Positions 35,659 through 43,988 of a DNA stretch of 64,000 nt are shown here, piece by piece. Under the pieces are notes generated by a model that was not told the origin of the DNA, searched no databases, and saw only the letters and a program-made list of their open reading frames with translations. The stretch spans positions 62,001-126,000 of the forward strand of contig DDVX01000004.1 in assembly GCA_002345575.1 (NCBI GenBank), given 5' to 3'. How positions within the stretch are numbered: position 1 is the stretch's first letter; every line of letters begins with the position of its first letter. The translations under genes and the position numbers were made by a program. Origin of the DNA: Stutzerimonas stutzeri. GTDB lineage: Bacteria > Pseudomonadota > Gammaproteobacteria > Pseudomonadales > Pseudomonadaceae.

Positions 35659-36186
35659 TCAGGAGCGCTCTTTCAAGGTCAGGCTACGCGGGCGTTCCAG
35701 CCATCCACCCTCTCCATCAGGAACGATTTCAAGCACATTCACCTCGGCCTCGCTGACCTCGACGATACGGCCATGGTTGCGCCCCAGATAGTCACCGACC
35801 TTGACTCGGTGAACCCCTTCGCCGCCTCGAATCAAGGCGTACTTGCCTGCATCATTGGTCAGCGTGCCGACCATGATGAAGTTTTCGATATTGAAGCCTT
35901 CCAAGAACTGCTTGATGCGCGTCTCATCGGGCTGAATTTCCTTCGAGCCTTTCTGCCGCTGCGTCAGATCAATCTTCATCGGTGGCTGGAAGGGATGGCG
36001 CAAGGACGCCGCGCTATAAGTAAACGCCTCATAGGGCAGAAAGGCCGGCAACGGTTCTATGGTTCCCTTGGGCTTGGCTCGAACCTCGTCCATGTAACGG
36101 CGCAGGTCATCGAAATCAGTGCTGACCCCGCATCCACTCAGCAATCCCAGGCTCAAGCCCAGCGCAACAAGTCGGGCTCCTTTCAT
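35659..36186 (-). CDS. pilP: Type IV pilus alignment lipoprotein
   Basis: A 175-residue inner-membrane lipoprotein with lipobox LLSGC (cysteine about 19). It links the PilN/PilO pair to the secretin PilQ. The C-terminal beta domain is seen in MVGTLTNDAGKYALIRGGEG. The start overlaps the pilO stop by ATGA; 53 bases separate it from pilQ. Confidence 0.96.
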   Translation of the reverse strand: MKGARLVALGLSLGLLSGCGVSTDFDDLRRYMDEVRAKPKGTIEPLPAFLPYEAFTYSAASLRHPFQPPMKIDLTQRQKGSKEIQPDETRIKQFLEGFNIENFIMVGTLTNDAGKYALIRGGEGVHRVKVGDYLGRNHGRIVEVSEAEVNVLEIVPDGEGGWLERPRSLTLKERS

Positions 36187-36806
36187 TTCTGCAGCCCCTT
36201 GTCGTTATAGCGATAGGTCTTGGCCAGAATGCTCATGCGCAGCCTGGATGAGGACTCCTTGCTGTCGGGCTTGATCTCGAAGTCATGCAGCGTGACGATC
36301 CGTGGCAGGCTCGATACGCCACTGACGAACGTAGCCAGATCGTGATAAGAGCCTACAACTTTGATCTGTATCGGCAGCTCGATATAGAACTGTTGGGTAA
36401 CTTCTGGCTGCAGCTTGATCTCTTCAAACTCCAGCCCGCTTCCAAGACCAGTACGAGTGATGTCCTCGAGCAGGCCTGGCACTTCGGTATCGCTGGGTAA
36501 CTGACGAAGCAGAGCGCCAAACGAGGCCTCCATCTCGACCATCTGTTCCTTGTAGGCTTCCAGGTTCGCGGCCTGGAAAGCCTTCGTGGAGAACTGCTGC
36601 TTCAGCGTTTCTTCCTGCGCTTTTTGCTGTTCCAGGTTGGCCTGCATATCGCTGAGATAGAAGTAATAACCCCCTCCCAGCACCAGGGCCATCAACATAA
36701 TCCCAGCAATGACCTTGACTGCCGCCGGCCAGGAGCCGAGGTTGTTCATATCCAGCTCGGACAGGTCAACGCTACGCAGATTTTCCAGGGAGCTTGCCAA
36801 ACTCAT
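36183..36806 (-). CDS. pilO: Type IV pilus inner-membrane protein
   Basis: A 207-residue bitopic protein with one membrane helix (about 29-49, VKVIAGIMLMALVLGGGYYF), a coiled coil, and a periplasmic ferredoxin-like domain (IELPIQIKVVGSYHDLATFV). It forms a heterodimer with PilN in the alignment complex. It is coupled by ATGA overlaps to pilN and pilP. Confidence 0.96.
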   Translation of the reverse strand: MSLASSLENLRSVDLSELDMNNLGSWPAAVKVIAGIMLMALVLGGGYYFYLSDMQANLEQQKAQEETLKQQFSTKAFQAANLEAYKEQMVEMEASFGALLRQLPSDTEVPGLLEDITRTGLGSGLEFEEIKLQPEVTQQFYIELPIQIKVVGSYHDLATFVSGVSSLPRIVTLHDFEIKPDSKESSSRLRMSILAKTYRYNDKGLQK

Positions 36807-37375
36807 GGCTTGCCTCCTTCAGCATCGGCTGCCGGCTGCGTTTGCTGCACCGTAAGCTGGAAGACGTTTTCCTGATCCACCGCACCGGCAGTGACGGCCT
36901 TCACCTCATTCAGATTCGGTGCATCAAGCCAAGCTGAGCTATCCAGATTGCGCATCAGGTTGGAGACCCGGTTGTTGGATTCCGCTGCGCCGACAATGGC
37001 GATGTTCTTGCCTGTCATCTTCAAATCCGTGAAATACACACCGTCGGGCAGGGTTCTCACCAACTGGTCGAACACTCGGCCGATGATGGGCCGGTTACCC
37101 TGCAGGTCCTGAATGATCTTCATACGCTCAAGCAATTGCTGCCGACGCTCTCGCAATTCCTTGATTTCAGATATGCGCGCATCCAGCACTGCAATTTCTT
37201 TGCGAATAAAGTCGTTGCGGGCGTTCTGCTGCTCAATGGAGCTCGTCAGGTACTGACCGGCAAGAAATACCAGGCCACCGCCCACAAGCAGCACGCCAAG
37301 CAGAGAGACCAGAAAGCGCTGCTTGCGCTCTTCACGCAGCTGTTCACGCCAGGGCAGAAGGTTGATCTGAGCCAT
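36803..37375 (-). CDS. pilN: Type IV pilus inner-membrane protein
   Basis: A 190-residue bitopic protein. The conserved cytoplasmic N-terminus INLLPWREQLREERKQRF docks into PilM; a membrane helix (about 22-42), coiled coil and periplasmic domain follow. Its start shares one base with the pilM stop (TGATG on the coding strand), and its stop overlaps the pilO start. Confidence 0.97.
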   Translation of the reverse strand: MAQINLLPWREQLREERKQRFLVSLLGVLLVGGGLVFLAGQYLTSSIEQQNARNDFIRKEIAVLDARISEIKELRERRQQLLERMKIIQDLQGNRPIIGRVFDQLVRTLPDGVYFTDLKMTGKNIAIVGAAESNNRVSNLMRNLDSSAWLDAPNLNEVKAVTAGAVDQENVFQLTVQQTQPAADAEGGKP

Positions 37376-38439
37376 CAGTCGAAACTCCTCAGCGCCAGTC
37401 CGCAGGCAATCATCAGGGACGGCGCATCACTGGCCAGCGCACCCGCGTTGACCTTGCTGCTCAGGGCCATGTCGGCAAAGGGGTTGGCAACCAGGGTCTG
37501 TGTTCCGATCTTCTGCTGAATCAACCGATCAAGCCCGTTGATGGAAGCAGTGCCGCCGGCCAGCAGGATGTAATCGACATCGTGAAACTGGCCTGCGGCA
37601 AAGAAGAACTGCAGCGAGCGCGACACTTGTTGCACCACCGCATCCTTGAACGGTTGCAACACCTCGCTGTCGTAGTCATCTGGAAGACCGCCCTGCTTTT
37701 TAGCCAGGCCAGCTTCTTCCATGGACAGGCCATAGCGGCGCTGAATCTCCTCGGTTAACTGGCGCCCACCGAAAAGTTGCTCACGGGTATAGATGGTGCG
37801 GCCGTTGTGCAGAACGCTCAGCGTGGTCATGGTTGCGCCGATATCTACCAGCGCGACGGTGAGCTCATCGTGCCCGCTCCCGAGCTGGGATGACAGTAAT
37901 CCGTATGCACGCTCAAGAGCGTAGGCTTCAACATCGACCACCTTGGCAGTCAGCCCTGCAAGCGCAAGCGCCGCTTCGCGGATCTCGACGTTTTCCTTGC
38001 GGCATGCTGCAAGGAGCACCTCGACACGACCCGGCGAGCGTGCAGCAGGCCCCTGAACTTCGAAGTCGATTGCGACTTCTTCAAGCGGATAGGGAATGTA
38101 CTGGTCAGCCTCAATCTTTAGCTGATTTTCCAACTCATCATCATTCAGCCCCGCTTCCATTTCGATGGTTTTGGTGATGACGGCGGAGCCGGATACTGCA
38201 ACGGCTGCGGACTTGCCCCCCGCCTTGGCCTTGGCCAGCAAACGGGTCAGTGCCTGCCCCACACCTTCCAGTTCAACGATGTTCTTTTCCACTACGGCAT
38301 TTGGCGGCAGCGGCTCGACTGCGTAGGACTCAACCCTGTAACGGGAGCCCGAACGGCTTAATTCGATGAGCTTAACCGACGTCGAACTGATGTCGATCCC
38401 AAGCAGCGTGTTCGCTTTCTTCGTGAAGAGCCCTAGCAC
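37375..38439 (-). CDS. pilM: Type IV pilus actin-like ATPase
   Basis: A 354-residue FtsA/actin-fold cytoplasmic protein that binds the PilN N-terminus. Nucleotide-binding segments are LLGIDISSTSVKLIELS (phosphate 1), VALVDIGATMTTLSVL (phosphate 2) and ILLAGGTASINGL. The start is a GTG at 38439, matching the usual PilM N-terminus. It is the first gene of the pilMNOPQ-aroK-aroB-damX run and is divergent from ponA. Confidence 0.97.
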   Translation of the reverse strand: MLGLFTKKANTLLGIDISSTSVKLIELSRSGSRYRVESYAVEPLPPNAVVEKNIVELEGVGQALTRLLAKAKAGGKSAAVAVSGSAVITKTIEMEAGLNDDELENQLKIEADQYIPYPLEEVAIDFEVQGPAARSPGRVEVLLAACRKENVEIREAALALAGLTAKVVDVEAYALERAYGLLSSQLGSGHDELTVALVDIGATMTTLSVLHNGRTIYTREQLFGGRQLTEEIQRRYGLSMEEAGLAKKQGGLPDDYDSEVLQPFKDAVVQQVSRSLQFFFAAGQFHDVDYILLAGGTASINGLDRLIQQKIGTQTLVANPFADMALSSKVNAGALASDAPSLMIACGLALRSFD

Positions 38440-38624
38440 GGCCGATTTCCTATCTTATCCGCTACTTACGGATTAATTATGTTCATCCACATTAGATAAC
38501 AGCCTTGACAGGAGCGTAAATGGCTCCCTGGCAGAAAAAGCGCTTATAATGTGAACGGCTTTTCCTTTCAGCATCGTCTGCGGCTTTCACCCCATTTCCC
38601 CCATCCTGGATTCAATGAACCCCG
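38440..38624. promoter_or_regulatory. Divergent pilM / ponA promoter region
   Basis: The 185 bp between the two starts holds a perfect -10 type TATAAT (38545-38550) on the ponA strand. A TTGACA lies at 38505-38510, but too far upstream to be its partner, and the -35 of this promoter is weak. This arrangement (pil operon back to back with a penicillin-binding protein) is conserved in Pseudomonas. Confidence 0.5.
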
Positions 38625-41060
38625 ATGCGTTTCCTGAAGTTTTTCCTCTGGTCGTGCCTGGCTATTTTCTGCGGACTTCTGCTCAGTCTCAGCGGCGCCT
38701 TTCTCTACCTCAGCCCCAACCTGCCATCCGTCGATTCGCTACGCAGCATACAGTTACAGATACCGCTGCGTATCTATAGCAGCGATGAAAAACTGATTGC
38801 CGAGTATGGCGAAATGCGCCGCTCACCCATTGCCTTCAATCAAATCCCCAGAGATTTCATTGACGCGCTGCTGGCTGCCGAGGACGACAACTTCGCGAAT
38901 CATTATGGCGTTGAAGTTTCCAGCCTGATGCGCGCTGCCACGCAATTATTGAAAACTGGCCAGATTCAGACTGGCGGCAGCACCATCACCATGCAGGTTG
39001 CAAAGAATTACTTTCTGACCAGCGAGCGCAGCTTCTCGCGCAAGATCAATGAAATCCTTCTCGCCCTGCAGATTGAACGCGAGCTGAGCAAGGACGAAAT
39101 CCTAGAGCTGTACGTCAACAAGATCTATCTGGGGCATCGAGCATACGGAATCGAAGCGGCCTCACATGTCTACTACGGCAAGTCGATCAGCGAACTGAGC
39201 CTGGCGCAGATGGCCATGATCGCTGGATTGCCAAAAGCTCCATCGGCATTCAACCCACTGACCAACCCAGCTCGCGCCAAGGAGAGACGCGATTGGATCC
39301 TGGGGCGTATGTACCGACTCGGCACGATCGATGAAGCCCGCTATCAGCAAGCCCTGGCAGAGGAGGTGGATGCGGCTTATCACGGCGCTTCACCTGAACT
39401 CGATGCACCCTATATTGCCGAGATGGCACGCGCCGAAATGGTTGGCCGCTTCGGCGGCGATGCCTACACAGAAGGTTTCCGCGTCTATACCACCACTACT
39501 AGCGAGCGCCAGATTGCCGCCAACCAGGCCGTGACCCAAGGCCTGATTGAATACGACCAGCGCCACGGCTACCGCGGACCTGAAGCCAAACTGGCCAATA
39601 CGCCACGAGAGAACTGGCTGCAGGAACTAAGTCGCTACCGCGGCCTATCGGGGATGCAGCCCGCGGTGGTCACTCAGGTGGGCCAGGACTCCATCAGCGC
39701 TCTCCTACGTGACGGCAGCGAGTACAACATCGGCTGGGACAGCATCAAATGGGCGCGCCCATTCATCAACACCAACAGTCTGGGGCCACAACCCAAAAGC
39801 CCGGCCGATGTGGTTGCGCCCGGCGACGTTATTCGCGTCCGTTTCGTTGATGGCGTCGCACAGTTCAGCCAGGTCCCGCAGGCCCAGGCAGCACTGGTGT
39901 CTTTGGACCCTATAGACGGCTCCATTGAGGCACTGGTTGGCGGCTTCTCCTTCGGACAAAGCAACTACAACCGCGCCGTCCAGGCAAAGCGCCAGCCGGG
40001 TTCCAGCTTCAAACCCTTCATCTATAGCGCAGCGCTGGACGCAGGCTTTACCGCCGCTACATTGGTCAACGACTCACCCATCGTCTTCGTCGAGGAGGGC
40101 ATGGACCGGGTCTGGCGTCCGCGGAACGACACCAACACCTTCCTCGGCCCGATCCGCCTGCGCGAAGCCCTGTACAAATCACGCAACCTGGTCTCGATTC
40201 GCCTGCTGCAAACCCTTGGCATGGGCTACACCATCGATTACATACAGCGCTTCGGCTTCAAGCCTGAAGACTTGTCGCCAAATCTTTCGCTGGCGCTCGG
40301 CACAGCAACCCTGACACCAATGGAAATCACTGTCGGCTGGACCGCTTTCGCCAATGGTGGCTACAAGGTCGAGCCCTACCTGATCGAACGCATCGAAGAC
40401 CGCGACGGCAAGGTGATATTCACTGCCAACCCGCCACGGGTACCAGAGAACGGCCAGCCATCACTACCGGGAGACGAAGCCGCTGTCGAGACCTTCGCGC
40501 AGAACGACAGGCCACTCGATAGCGACGCCGAACCCGTGCAACAACCGCTGTACGCCGAACAGATCATCGATGAACGTACCGCCTACATCATGACCAGCAT
40601 GCTGCAGGACGTCATCAAGCGCGGCACCGGTCGCAGAGCCCTGGCGATGGGACGCGCCGATATTGCCGGCAAGACCGGCACCACCAACGAATCCAAGGAC
40701 AGCTGGTTCTCCGGTTACAACGCCGACATTGTGACATCCGTCTGGGCGGGCTTTGATCAGCCGCAAACACTGGGGCGGCGCGAATACGGCGGCACCGTAG
40801 CGCTGCCAATCTGGATGAAATACATGAGCGCGGTACTGGAAGGCATGCCCGAACACGCCCCCGCCGAACCGGCTGGCATTCTCGCACTGCGTATTGACCC
40901 AGCCAGCGGACGCGCAGCGTCTCCTGGCACCCCGGACGCCTATTTCGAACTGTTCCGCAGCGAAGATTCCCCACCGGATATGGACGAACTGGATCCCGGC
41001 AGCCCTGTTCCGGGCAGCCCGCTGCCAGCTAGCGAAGCGGCCCCCTTGGATCTGTTCTGA
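38625..41060 (+). CDS. ponA: Class A penicillin-binding protein 1a
   Basis: Bifunctional peptidoglycan synthase anchored in the inner membrane, 811 residues. Order: N-terminal membrane helix (about 7-29); glycosyltransferase family 51 domain with AAEDDNFANHYGVE and GGSTITMQVAKNYFL; OB-like domain; transpeptidase domain with SxxK at S460-K463 (PGSSFKPFIYSAA), SRN in LYKSRNLVSIRLL, and KTGTT at K683. Normal length for PBP1a. It is followed by a bidirectional terminator. Confidence 0.97.
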   Translation: MRFLKFFLWSCLAIFCGLLLSLSGAFLYLSPNLPSVDSLRSIQLQIPLRIYSSDEKLIAEYGEMRRSPIAFNQIPRDFIDALLAAEDDNFANHYGVEVSSLMRAATQLLKTGQIQTGGSTITMQVAKNYFLTSERSFSRKINEILLALQIERELSKDEILELYVNKIYLGHRAYGIEAASHVYYGKSISELSLAQMAMIAGLPKAPSAFNPLTNPARAKERRDWILGRMYRLGTIDEARYQQALAEEVDAAYHGASPELDAPYIAEMARAEMVGRFGGDAYTEGFRVYTTTTSERQIAANQAVTQGLIEYDQRHGYRGPEAKLANTPRENWLQELSRYRGLSGMQPAVVTQVGQDSISALLRDGSEYNIGWDSIKWARPFINTNSLGPQPKSPADVVAPGDVIRVRFVDGVAQFSQVPQAQAALVSLDPIDGSIEALVGGFSFGQSNYNRAVQAKRQPGSSFKPFIYSAALDAGFTAATLVNDSPIVFVEEGMDRVWRPRNDTNTFLGPIRLREALYKSRNLVSIRLLQTLGMGYTIDYIQRFGFKPEDLSPNLSLALGTATLTPMEITVGWTAFANGGYKVEPYLIERIEDRDGKVIFTANPPRVPENGQPSLPGDEAAVETFAQNDRPLDSDAEPVQQPLYAEQIIDERTAYIMTSMLQDVIKRGTGRRALAMGRADIAGKTGTTNESKDSWFSGYNADIVTSVWAGFDQPQTLGRREYGGTVALPIWMKYMSAVLEGMPEHAPAEPAGILALRIDPASGRAASPGTPDAYFELFRSEDSPPDMDELDPGSPVPGSPLPASEAAPLDLF

Positions 41061-41123
41061 TGTTGCCAAATACGGCACGACGCCTGTGAGACGGCACACT
41101 TCGACAAGAAAATAGCGGCCATA

Positions 41124-41157
41124 AAAAACCCGAAACTCCTGGGAGTTTCGGGTTTTT
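41124..41157. terminator. Bidirectional intrinsic terminator between ponA and maeB
   Basis: A perfect 16-bp stem, AAAAACCCGAAACTCC (41124-41139) with its complement at 41142-41157, has a 2-base loop and T runs on both strands. It lies between convergent genes. Confidence 0.92.
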
Positions 41158-41203
41158 CTTTATAGCGTCTGCGGCAACCTTGTCAGTCGCCACATTGATT
41201 CCG

Positions 41204-42472
41204 TCAGCTGCCGAAGACGTCCGCCACGGATTTGAGCGGATAGTTGGCAGGGTACGGCAGAGTCGCCACGCCACTGTCGATCGCAGCCCTGGCTACGGCA
41301 TCGGACACCAGAGTGATCAGTCGCGGGTCCATCGGCTTGGGAATGATGTACTCACGGCCGAACTCAAGCTTATCGAGCCCATAGGCTGCGCAAACCTCTT
41401 CGGGAACCGGCAGCTTGGCCAGATCACGCAGCGCGTGAGCGGCGGCAATCTTCATCTCCTCGTTAATACGGCTAGCACGTACGTCGAGCGCACCACGGAA
41501 GATGAATGGGAAGCCCAACACGTTGTTGACCTGGTTCGGGTAGTCCGAACGCCCGGTGGCCATAATCACGTCGGGGCGGGTCGAATGAGCCAGCTCAGGG
41601 CTGATTTCCGGGTCGGGGTTGGAGCAGGCGAACACCACCGGATTGGCTGCCATGCGGTTGAGGCCTTCGGGGCTCAACAGGTTGGCGCCGGACAGGCCAA
41701 CAAACACGTCCGCGCCGTCGAGAGCGTCTTCCAGAGTGCGCTTGTCGGTTTCGTGTGCGAACACAGCCTTGTATTGATTCAGATCGTCACGCCCGGCGTG
41801 CACCACGCCCTTGCGGTCGATCATGAAGATGTTCTGGATCTGCGCACCCATGCTGACCAGCAACTTCATGCAGGAAGTGGCCGCCGCACCGGCGCCCATG
41901 CAGACGATTTTTGCGTCTTCCAGGGCCTTGCCGGCAATTTCCAGCGCATTGAGCATGCCTGCCGCGGTCACAATGGCGGTACCGTGCTGGTCATCGTGAA
42001 AGACCGGGATATTGCACTGCTCGATCAGCGCGCGCTCGATTTCGAAGCACTCGGGCGCTTTGATGTCTTCGAGGTTGATTCCACCGAAGGTAATGGAGAT
42101 GCGCTTGACCGTATCGATAAAGGCTTGAGGGCTTTCTGCGTCGACTTCGATGTCGAATACATCAACGCCGGCGAAGCGCTTGAACAGCACACCCTTGCCT
42201 TCCATTACCGGTTTGGAGGCCAGCGGGCCGAGGTTGCCCAGGCCGAGAATGGCAGTGCCGTCGGAAATCACTGCCACAAGGTTGCCTTTGCCGGTGTAGC
42301 GGTAAGCCAGTTCGGGGTCGCGGCCAATTTCTCGTACCGGCTCGGCAACGCCTGGGCTATAGGCCAGCGCCAGATCGCGAGCGGTGGAAGTTGGCTTGGT
42401 CAGCTCTACGCTCAGCTTTCCCGGACGGGGATGCGAGTGGTATTCGAGCGCGGCGGTTTTCAGGTCAGTCAT
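41204..42472 (-). CDS. maeB: NADP-dependent malic enzyme, short form
   Basis: Oxidatively decarboxylates malate to pyruvate, supplying NADPH. The 422-residue protein has the malic domain (TSTARDLALAYSPGVAEPV, catalytic lysine in GPLASKPVMEGKGVLFK, FHDDQHGTAIV) and the NAD(P)-binding domain (IVCMGAGAAATSCMKLL). It ends after the malic enzyme domains and lacks the C-terminal phosphotransacetylase-like domain of enterobacterial MaeB, as in the Pseudomonas enzyme. Confidence 0.93.
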   Translation of the reverse strand: MTDLKTAALEYHSHPRPGKLSVELTKPTSTARDLALAYSPGVAEPVREIGRDPELAYRYTGKGNLVAVISDGTAILGLGNLGPLASKPVMEGKGVLFKRFAGVDVFDIEVDAESPQAFIDTVKRISITFGGINLEDIKAPECFEIERALIEQCNIPVFHDDQHGTAIVTAAGMLNALEIAGKALEDAKIVCMGAGAAATSCMKLLVSMGAQIQNIFMIDRKGVVHAGRDDLNQYKAVFAHETDKRTLEDALDGADVFVGLSGANLLSPEGLNRMAANPVVFACSNPDPEISPELAHSTRPDVIMATGRSDYPNQVNNVLGFPFIFRGALDVRASRINEEMKIAAAHALRDLAKLPVPEEVCAAYGLDKLEFGREYIIPKPMDPRLITLVSDAVARAAIDSGVATLPYPANYPLKSVADVFGS

Positions 42473-42644
42473 GGGGCTTTTCCGCTTGTTTTACTAGGGA
42501 CAGACAGGTCGTCGAGCATACGCCAAGACAGATCGCCGTCACAAGTCGATGAGAATGGGGCCTGTCAAGAGCGCGCCCTACGACTTTAAGCTGACATGCG
42601 CAACACCCACGACCACCTCATCGCAAAACACTCGCAAGGCCGCG

Positions 42645-43442
42645 TCAGGGCAGCGGGTGAAGCATGGCAGGATGGGTGATTTTCATCAGCCAGCGCGCCT
42701 GGCGCGACAGATCCGCACGCCCCTTGCGGTCGATCACCCAACCCCGCGCTTCGATCTCTCGTCCGCGCAGCTCCGCCAGTGATTTCTGATCGAAATCAGC
42801 CACGTCCTGCTGGGGGATCTGCAAAACAAGAGGCCCTTCAAGCTCCAGCCAAAGGCCACTGCGGTTTCGCTCAAGCCGCTCAACCCGCGCCCGAATTACA
42901 GCAAAGCCGGCACGACGCAGACTCTTGGCGGCAATGATCGGTGATCGATGCCAGAGCCCTCGGCCGGATTCACGTGCCTGCTGCTCGGCGCGACGATGGC
43001 AATCGGCTAATGCTGTATTCGGTGCGATGGCCACGAAATAGCCCAGCCCTTCAACGAGCAATGCGGCTTCCAGATTTGCACCCTGAAGGTCGAATGCATG
43101 AGCCAGCACCCGACCGTAGTGATCGCGCGCCTGCTGCCCTGGCAGAAGGCCAATGCGGCCATCGCTGGCATCGATCAGCGCTTGCAAGCGTCGCTTGGAA
43201 ACTTGCGCAAAGGGCTCGGCGCTGCGCCCTTTGCCTTCCAGTTCGGGTGCATTCACACCGATCAGGCGAACCCTTCGTCCGTCACGCAAGCGCAGCGTGT
43301 CGCCATCGGTGACCGCCGCCACTTCCACGCGGGACAGCGTCCCCGTAGCGGGGCACAGCGCGTGCACCTGCAGGCTGAACAGGGCGGAAACGAAAAAGGC
43401 GCCCACTAGGGACGCCTTCTTCAGATGTTCCGAAAACCGCAC
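42645..43442 (-). CDS. Exported thermonuclease (SNase)-family protein
   Basis: A 265-residue protein starting at a GTG at 43442 (ribosome-like GACGGAAG upstream; VRFSEHLKKASLVGAFFVSA). The N-terminus is a signal peptide. The SNase-like OB fold is seen in AAVTDGDTLRLRDGRRVRLIG followed by VNAPE, and HYGRVLAHAFDLQGANLEAALL carries the second catalytic-type region. A C-terminal extension (about 175-265) includes EARGWVIDRKGR. A longer in-frame start at 43634 would run through rpmE and is rejected. Probably a secreted or periplasmic nuclease; activity is inferred only from the family. Confidence 0.82.
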   Translation of the reverse strand: MRFSEHLKKASLVGAFFVSALFSLQVHALCPATGTLSRVEVAAVTDGDTLRLRDGRRVRLIGVNAPELEGKGRSAEPFAQVSKRRLQALIDASDGRIGLLPGQQARDHYGRVLAHAFDLQGANLEAALLVEGLGYFVAIAPNTALADCHRRAEQQARESGRGLWHRSPIIAAKSLRRAGFAVIRARVERLERNRSGLWLELEGPLVLQIPQQDVADFDQKSLAELRGREIEARGWVIDRKGRADLSRQARWLMKITHPAMLHPLP

Positions 43443-43465
43443 AGGGCTTCCGTCTCGGCAACCGC

Positions 43466-43678
43466 TTACTTGGCGCCGAACACGCCGAAACGCTGCTTGA
43501 AGCGATCGATACGGCCGCCGGTATCCAGCACTTTCTGCTTGCCGGTGTAGAACGGGTGGCACTCGGAGCAGACGTCTATGCTCAGGTCCTTGGCCAGCGT
43601 GGAGCGGGTCTTGATGACATTGCCGCAGCTGCAAGTGGCTTCGATTTCAACGTAGTTTGGATGGATATCGGCTTTCAT
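43466..43678 (-). CDS. rpmE: 50S ribosomal protein L31 (zinc-binding C+ form)
   Basis: A 70-residue ribosomal protein starting MKADIHPNYVEIEATCSCGN. It has the zinc-ligand cysteines TCSCGN and DVCSECHPFYTGKQK, so it is the primary C+ paralogue rather than the zinc-free form. The start at 43678 is preceded by GGATTCTCC... on the coding strand side and agrees with the family; upstream in-frame codons are not conserved. Confidence 0.97.
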   Translation of the reverse strand: MKADIHPNYVEIEATCSCGNVIKTRSTLAKDLSIDVCSECHPFYTGKQKVLDTGGRIDRFKQRFGVFGAK

Positions 43679-43988
43679 GGAGAATCCTCGAGGACTTGTG
43701 CCGCCACCCGACCCTATGTCGAGTACCGCACGGAAGGGCGCGAATAATACCAGAGCGCAAAGCTGATGCAAGTGCAAGCCGTCATATGGCAAGCATGTAA
43801 CGCCCAATTTGTCGAGTCAGCTCCCCAGCAGGCCGTCTGCGCTATAGATTCCCGCCGAAGAGTTGCTGCGCTGCCCTTGGCGGTTCCGCATCGTTACCTC
43901 CAAAACTCACCTGCCTCAGCAGCACGGTCGAGCGTCTTTCCGCTTGCCGGATCGTTTACCATCGTCCTTCGCCGTCAAGGATTTCCGC
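43679..43988. promoter_or_regulatory. Divergent rpmE / priA promoter region (310 bp)
   Basis: A gene-free spacer between divergent rpmE and priA. I see no convincing palindrome or conserved operator. An ORF-track-like extension of the priA frame covers half of it but lacks family similarity. Confidence 0.5.

Noticed and set aside
41180..42589. 469-codon open frame opposite maeB
   Set aside because: Antisense shadow of the malic enzyme gene without recognisable domains or ribosome site.
43443..43634. Upstream start for the thermonuclease-like gene
   Set aside because: The extension is the shadow of rpmE in another frame and removes the signal peptide from the N-terminus.
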